A stretch of DNA of 5,952 nucleotides from an uncultured Collinsella sp. GTDB lineage: Bacteria; Actinomycetota; Coriobacteriia; Coriobacteriales; Coriobacteriaceae. The notes beneath the pieces were generated by a model. It ran no database searches, was not told the DNA's origin, and saw nothing but the letters and a program-made list of their open reading frames with translations. The position numbers and the translations under genes are program-made. The DNA is taken from assembly GCA_900552395.1 (NCBI GenBank), contig URZJ01000117.1:1-5952 (forward strand). The letters are read 5' to 3'. Positions 1-3,012 of this stretch are shown one piece after another; position 1 is the stretch's first letter, and each line of letters opens with the position of its first letter.

Positions 1-70
1 CTTGCCGTGTCCCTGCCGTATCCTCCTCGCGCCAGTTTCTGTCGAGTCGGTGCTTCTTGCGGGTTGCCCG

Positions 71-104
71 TATAATGGTTTGCGTATGAACCGCAACCAA
101 GGAG
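71..104 (+). promoter_or_regulatory. Probable tgt promoter -10 box and ribosome binding site
   Basis: A perfect TATAAT hexamer lies at 71-76. A strong Shine-Dalgarno sequence, AAGGAG, lies at 99-104, nine bases before the ATG at 114. No good TTGACA-like -35 is visible 16-18 bases upstream of the -10 (around 47-54), and there is no TGn extended -10. The promoter may therefore be weak or activator-dependent, or the hexamer may be a chance match. The implied 5' leader would be about 30 bases. Nothing else could be supported in bases 1-70. Confidence 0.5.
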
Positions 105-113
105 TTCCAGTTT

Positions 114-1253
114 ATGGACCAGAACCTTTTTAAATTCGACCTGATTACCGAGGATCCGACGACGCACGCGCGCGCCGGCGTACTGCACACCCCGCACGGC
201 GACATCGAGACGCCGATCTTTATGCCCGTGGGCACCAAGGCAAACGTCAAGGGCATTCCCACCGAGACTGTCAAGCAGCTCGGCGCCCAGATCGTGCTCG
301 CCAATACCTACCATCTGTCCATGCGTCCCGGCGAGGACACCATCGCCGAGCTGGGCGGACTGCACAAGTTCATGAACTGGCACGGCCCCATCCTCACCGA
401 TTCGGGCGGCTTCCAGGTGTTCAGCCACAACGACGCCGTCAAGCTTACCGACGAGGGTGTGCGTTTTATCGTCAACGACTACGACGGCCGCCACGTGTTC
501 TGGACGCCCGAGGACAACATGGAAATCGCCATGAAGCTCGGCTCCGACATCTGCATGCAGCTCGACCAGTGCCCGGGCTATCCCGCCACGCGTGCCTACG
601 TCGAGCGCGCGGTGGAGCTGTCGAGCATGTGGGCCGAGCGCTGCTATAAGGCTCACACCCGCGATGACCAGGCGCTCTTTGGCATCGTCCAGGGCGGCAT
701 GCATCTGGACCTGCGCCTGCGCTCGCTGCGCCATCTAGAGGAGTGCGGCGACTTCCCCGGTTACGGCATCGGCGGCTACTCGGTGGGCGAGGACCACGAG
801 ACCATGTTCGAGACGCTGGCGCCGCTCGCGAGTGAGTACATGCCCAAGCACAAGCCGCGCTACCTGATGGGTGTCGGCAACCCGACTACGCTCGTGCGTG
901 GTGTGGGCGTGGGTATCGACATGTTCGACTGCGTGTTGCCGACGCGCACCGGCCGCATGGGCACGGCGTTCTCGAGCGAGGGTCGCCTCAACTTCCGTAA
1001 CGCCCGCTTTGCGCACGACGACGGCCCCATCGATCCCACCTGCACCTGCCCGGTGTGCACGGGCGGCTACAGCCGCGCGCTCATCCGTCACATGGTCACG
1101 CAGAAGGAGATGCTCGGCGGCATTTTGCTCTCGATGCACAACATCTACTACCTGCTCAACCTTATGCAGCAGGCACGTCAGGCCATTATCGAGGGCCGCT
1201 ACGGCGCGTTTGTGAGCGACTGGATGAACAGTCCTGCGGCGGTGGACTACTAA
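114..1253 (+). CDS. tgt: Queuine/preQ1 tRNA-guanine transglycosylase (Tgt)
   Basis: This cytosolic enzyme exchanges the guanine at wobble position 34 of GUN-anticodon tRNAs (Asp, Asn, His, Tyr) for preQ1 or queuine, in the queuosine pathway. At 379 residues it has the usual bacterial length and is complete. Visible motifs are DSGGFQ at residues 96-101, with Asp96 the expected general acid/base; the substrate loop GGYSVGE at 220-226; and FDCVLPTR at 271-278, with Asp272 the expected nucleophile. A zinc site is formed by Cys310, Cys312, Cys315 and, downstream, His342. The Cys315-His spacing is 26 residues, against 25 in E. coli, because of an extra Gly in the TGGYSRA stretch. The start at 114 is set by AAGGAG at 99-104. 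Residue 222 is Tyr where E. coli has Leu, next to the base-binding pocket. No queuosine biosynthesis gene (queA, queC-G) is in the window, so the substrate source is unknown. Composition is high-GC, as expected for a resident core gene. Confidence 0.97.
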   Translation: MDQNLFKFDLITEDPTTHARAGVLHTPHGDIETPIFMPVGTKANVKGIPTETVKQLGAQIVLANTYHLSMRPGEDTIAELGGLHKFMNWHGPILTDSGGFQVFSHNDAVKLTDEGVRFIVNDYDGRHVFWTPEDNMEIAMKLGSDICMQLDQCPGYPATRAYVERAVELSSMWAERCYKAHTRDDQALFGIVQGGMHLDLRLRSLRHLEECGDFPGYGIGGYSVGEDHETMFETLAPLASEYMPKHKPRYLMGVGNPTTLVRGVGVGIDMFDCVLPTRTGRMGTAFSSEGRLNFRNARFAHDDGPIDPTCTCPVCTGGYSRALIRHMVTQKEMLGGILLSMHNIYYLLNLMQQARQAIIEGRYGAFVSDWMNSPAAVDY

Positions 1254-1402
1254 GAGCGGCGCGGGCGCTTGCAGAGCGCGGGCAACGGCAAGGGGCGAGC
1301 GCCGGCCGGTCATCACGTTCGCTAACACCGTCTGCGCGACCGATGACCGATAGCTTGCAAGCACTTGATGCATCGTGGGTACCATCCCGAATAGTTGATG
1401 CT
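1254..1402. other. Non-coding leader/intergenic stretch with several small palindromes
   Basis: There is no convincing gene here. The stretch holds a short hairpin GCGCT/AGCGC (1265-1269 with 1275-1279). An 8-bp inverted repeat pairs CGGTCATC (1307-1314) with GATGACCG (1342-1349). Three perfect palindromes follow: GCTTGCAAGC (1353-1362), GATGCATC (1367-1374) and GGTACC (1378-1383). GCATC at 1370-1374 can also pair with GATGC at 1397-1401. CCCGA at 1386-1390 can pair with TCGGG at 1402-1406, which would occupy the left arm of the terminator that follows. No clear sigma-70 promoter was found; TTGCAA at 1355-1360 has only a poor partner downstream. It may be a structured leader of the LOG gene, or just the tgt 3' region. 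I do not recognise a known riboswitch class. Confidence 0.4.
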
Positions 1403-1450
1403 CGGGCGGGGGTTTGGCGCATGGCGTCGACCCCGCCCGTTTTTCTTTTT
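1403..1450 (+). terminator. Intrinsic (Rho-independent) terminator between tgt and the LOG gene
   Basis: A perfect 9-bp G/C stem pairs CGGGCGGGG (1403-1411) with CCCCGCCCG (1431-1439) across a 19-nt loop. It is followed at once by an eleven-base T-tract interrupted by a single C (1440-1450). This is a classic terminator on the + strand. It lies only six bases before the AGGAG of the next gene, so transcription of that gene must pass through it unless a promoter overlaps the hairpin. That makes attenuation a real possibility besides simple tgt termination. Confidence 0.9.
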
Positions 1451-1466
1451 CTCGATAGGAGTACCC

Positions 1467-2225
1467 ATGATTAAGAACGAGAATGTCGAGGGCGAGCCTG
1501 CCTACGACGAGACGTACCGCCGCGGCCCCGTGGTCATGCGCGGCCCCATGATTCCCAAGGACAATACCTACGCCAACCTGCTGGCGCCCGAGGACTCGAC
1601 CGACTGGTTGCATGCCGACCCCTGGCGCGTGCTGCGCATTCAGGCCGAGTTTGTCGATGGCTTTGGCGCGCTTGCCGAGCTTGGTCCTGCGGTGACCATC
1701 TTCGGCAGTGCCCGCACGCCCAAGACCGATCCGCTCTACAAGGCGGCGCGTACGGTCGGTCGTAAAATCGCCCAGCGCGGCGTGGCGGTTATCACCGGCG
1801 GTGGTCCCGGCGTCATGGAGGCGGCCAACAGGGGAGCGGCGAGCGCGAACGGCAAGTCGGTCGGCTTGGGTATCGAGCTTCCGCACGAGCACGGGCTCAA
1901 CAAATACGTGAACCTCGGTATGGACTTCCGTTACTTCTTTGTGCGCAAGACCATGTTCGTCAAATACAGCTCGGGCGCCATCGTGTTTCCCGGTGGTTTT
2001 GGTACGCTCGACGAGATGTTCGAGGTGCTCACGCTGGTGCAGACGCACAAGGTTAAGCGCATGCCGCTCGTTTTGGTGGGCACCGAGTACTGGCGGGGCC
2101 TGTTCGACTGGCTTAATGGCCCGGTGATGGACACCGGTATGATCAGCCCGCTCGATCCGGAGCTGGTGCACATTACCGACGACCTCAACGAGGCCGTCGA
2201 TATCGCCCTGAGCGGGCTGATGTAG
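1467..2225 (+). CDS. LOG-family Rossmann-fold protein (putative nucleoside 5'-monophosphate phosphoribohydrolase)
   Basis: The 252-residue product belongs to the LOG (lysine decarboxylase-like) family. Characterised members cleave nucleoside 5'-monophosphates, for example cytokinin riboside monophosphates, releasing base and ribose 5-phosphate. The motif GGGPGVMEAA is at residues 111-120. The family signature PGGxGTxxE appears as PGGFGTLDE at 175-183, with Glu183 the expected catalytic acid, and Arg160-Lys161 precede it in the conserved helix. A leader of about 70 residues, rich in charged and Pro residues, precedes the Rossmann core, making this longer than the shortest LOG proteins. The start at 1467 is chosen because AGGAG (1457-1461) sits five bases upstream. 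An in-frame ATG at 1395 lies before the terminator, has no ribosome binding site and would add a peptide translated from the hairpin, so it is rejected. The natural substrate in bacteria like this is uncertain; old 'lysine decarboxylase' labels are not supported. Base composition matches tgt. Confidence 0.9.
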   Translation: MIKNENVEGEPAYDETYRRGPVVMRGPMIPKDNTYANLLAPEDSTDWLHADPWRVLRIQAEFVDGFGALAELGPAVTIFGSARTPKTDPLYKAARTVGRKIAQRGVAVITGGGPGVMEAANRGAASANGKSVGLGIELPHEHGLNKYVNLGMDFRYFFVRKTMFVKYSSGAIVFPGGFGTLDEMFEVLTLVQTHKVKRMPLVLVGTEYWRGLFDWLNGPVMDTGMISPLDPELVHITDDLNEAVDIALSGLM

Positions 2226-2253
2226 GGCGAGCGTGCCTGTCGTTGTAGTGATG

Positions 2254-2293
2254 AGAAGGCAGGCTGATGCTATTTAGCATCAGCCTGCCTTCT
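2254..2293. repeat. Perfect 18-bp inverted repeat with 4-nt loop upstream of the toxin-antitoxin operon
   Basis: The left arm (2254-2271) is AGAAGGCAGGCTGATGCT. The right arm (2276-2293) is its exact reverse complement, and the loop is ATTT. The repeat begins 28 bases after the LOG stop codon. There is no T-tract on either side, only AAATTGG on the right, so it is a poor fit to a standard intrinsic terminator, although so long a stem could still stop or process the LOG transcript. It ends eight bases before the TATACT -10 box of the downstream operon, covering the -35 area, so it could equally be the operator bound by the RHH antitoxin. The inner core CTGATGC recurs a third time at 2306-2312. 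Confidence 0.9.
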
Positions 2294-2301
2294 AAATTGG
2301 G

Positions 2302-2332
2302 TATACTGATGCAAAAGACGAGAGCGAGGAGG
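2302..2332 (+). promoter_or_regulatory. Candidate toxin-antitoxin promoter (-10) and ribosome binding site
   Basis: TATACT at 2302-2307 matches the -10 consensus at five of six positions. The expected -35 area (about 2278-2285) lies inside the right arm of the inverted repeat and is not TTGACA-like, so the promoter may be weak on its own. GAGGAGG at 2326-2332, six bases before the ATG at 2339, is a strong Shine-Dalgarno sequence and fixes the antitoxin start. Confidence 0.5.
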
Positions 2333-2338
2333 TCGCGT

Positions 2339-2638
2339 ATGTCTACTGCAACGGTTAAGCCTACGACGGTTCGCATCGAAGAGGGGCTCAAGGAACAGGC
2401 GACTGAGTTCTTGGATACGGTTGGTCTGAGTCTCAATTCGTATCTCAACCTTGCTGTTCGGCAGCTGGTAAATCAACGAAAGATTCCTTTTGAGATCGTA
2501 GGAAGGGCGGAGGTGCCCAACGAGGCAACGAGGCGTGCCATGGTGATCGCCGAAGCTCATGAGTTGGGGATTCTGCCGGACGACAGCCCGTCATTCAATA
2601 ACGCTGATGAGCTTATATCATTCCTCGATGAGGGCTAG
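2339..2638 (+). CDS. RelB/DinJ-family type II antitoxin
   Basis: A 99-residue protein with a ribbon-helix-helix N-terminus. The strand is around residues 7-13 (KPTTVRI), helix 1 around 14-27, and the conserved turn and helix 2 around 28-46 (GLSLNSYLNLAVRQL). The basic stretch then leads into the KIPFEI segment typical of RelB/DinJ antitoxins. The C-terminal half (about 55-99, acidic, ending ISFLDEG) would wrap and neutralise the toxin. The RHH dimer is expected to bind DNA and repress its own operon; the palindrome and repeated CTGATGC cores just upstream are plausible binding sites. The start at 2339 is set by GAGGAGG at 2326-2332. An in-frame ATG at 2267 lies within the inverted repeat, upstream of the -10, without a ribosome binding site, and is rejected. 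The stop codon is two bases before the toxin ATG, so the two genes form one operon. Composition is clearly less G+C-rich than in tgt or the LOG gene. Confidence 0.9.
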   Translation: MSTATVKPTTVRIEEGLKEQATEFLDTVGLSLNSYLNLAVRQLVNQRKIPFEIVGRAEVPNEATRRAMVIAEAHELGILPDDSPSFNNADELISFLDEG

Positions 2639-2640
2639 CG

Positions 2641-2949
2641 ATGTTTGAGATTAAGGTCGAGGCTCAGTTTAAGGCGGATTACAAACGGACGATGCGCATC
2701 CATCCGCAGCTAAAAACCGAGTTTAAGGCGGCAGTCGCAGAGCTTGCGGCTCACGGCTCGCTTCCCGCGGAATATGGTGCCCACGAGCTTTCAAACCCGG
2801 GCGGCAACTACAACGGCCACATCGATTTCCATCTATCTGATGGCTTGGTCGATGTGGTCGTTCTCTACTTGCCGCATAAGACTAATCCTGCGATCCGGCT
2901 GGTCAGAATGGGCTCGCATGAGGAGTTATTTCAGGGCCCGCAGGGCTGA
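2641..2949 (+). CDS. YafQ/RelE-superfamily type II toxin (probable ribosome-dependent mRNA interferase)
   Basis: A 102-residue protein paired with the antitoxin; family members cut mRNA in the ribosomal A site. The fold pattern is visible: an N-terminal strand (FEIKVEAQ), two helices (about 10-38), then the strand region with HEL (His48), HIDFHLSD (His60, His64, Asp67), VVVLYL (72-77), and the C-terminal RLVRMGSHEELF (86-97) with His93 and Phe97. His48, His64, His93 and Phe97 can be aligned by eye with the catalytic or key residues of E. coli YafQ (His50, His63, His87, Phe91). Asp67 is a possible match to its Asp67, but spacing to the histidine differs by one, and the following Trp of YafQ is not present (Gly here). 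The ribosome binding site (GAGG, about 2630-2633) lies inside the end of the antitoxin gene, suggesting translational coupling that keeps antitoxin in excess. No disruption is seen, so the toxin is likely active. Confidence 0.87.
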   Translation: MFEIKVEAQFKADYKRTMRIHPQLKTEFKAAVAELAAHGSLPAEYGAHELSNPGGNYNGHIDFHLSDGLVDVVVLYLPHKTNPAIRLVRMGSHEELFQGPQG

Positions 2950-3012
2950 TTGCTCGCTTATGTTTCGCGGGGAAATAGGGATTGATTCGCGGCCGATTGG
3001 CTAAAACAGCCC
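2950..3012. other. Convergent intergenic gap without a strong terminator
   Basis: The toxin gene and the large minus-strand gene end tail to tail, 63 bases apart. Only a weak structure is visible: AATAGGG (2974-2980) can pair with CCCTATT (3011-3017), the latter overlapping the end of the minus-strand gene, across a loop of about 30 nt with no proper T-tract. Transcripts of the two operons may overlap at their 3' ends. Confidence 0.5.

Noticed and set aside
22..30. GAGGAGG on the minus strand, possible ribosome binding site of a divergent gene upstream of tgt
   Set aside because: No start codon lies at a suitable distance within the window, so a divergent gene cannot be supported.
1395..1466. 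Upstream in-frame ATG for the LOG gene
   Set aside because: It would translate through the terminator hairpin and T-tract (a Phe run), has no ribosome binding site, and AGGAG at 1457-1461 clearly serves the ATG at 1467.
735..2171. Long minus-strand open frame (478 codons) across tgt and the LOG gene
   Set aside because: It lies antisense to two well-supported genes, spans a terminator, and its product is Arg/His/Ala-rich low-quality sequence typical of the opposite strand of high-GC genes.
2267..2338. Upstream in-frame ATG for the antitoxin
   Set aside because: It sits inside the inverted repeat, upstream of the likely -10 box, without a Shine-Dalgarno sequence; GAGGAGG serves the ATG at 2339.
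2666..2731. 12-bp direct repeat AGTTTAAGGCGG (2666-2677 and 2720-2731) in the toxin gene
   Set aside because: Both copies are in frame and encode the same Phe-Lys-Ala tripeptide in helices; most simply coincidence of codon use, not a duplication or attachment site.
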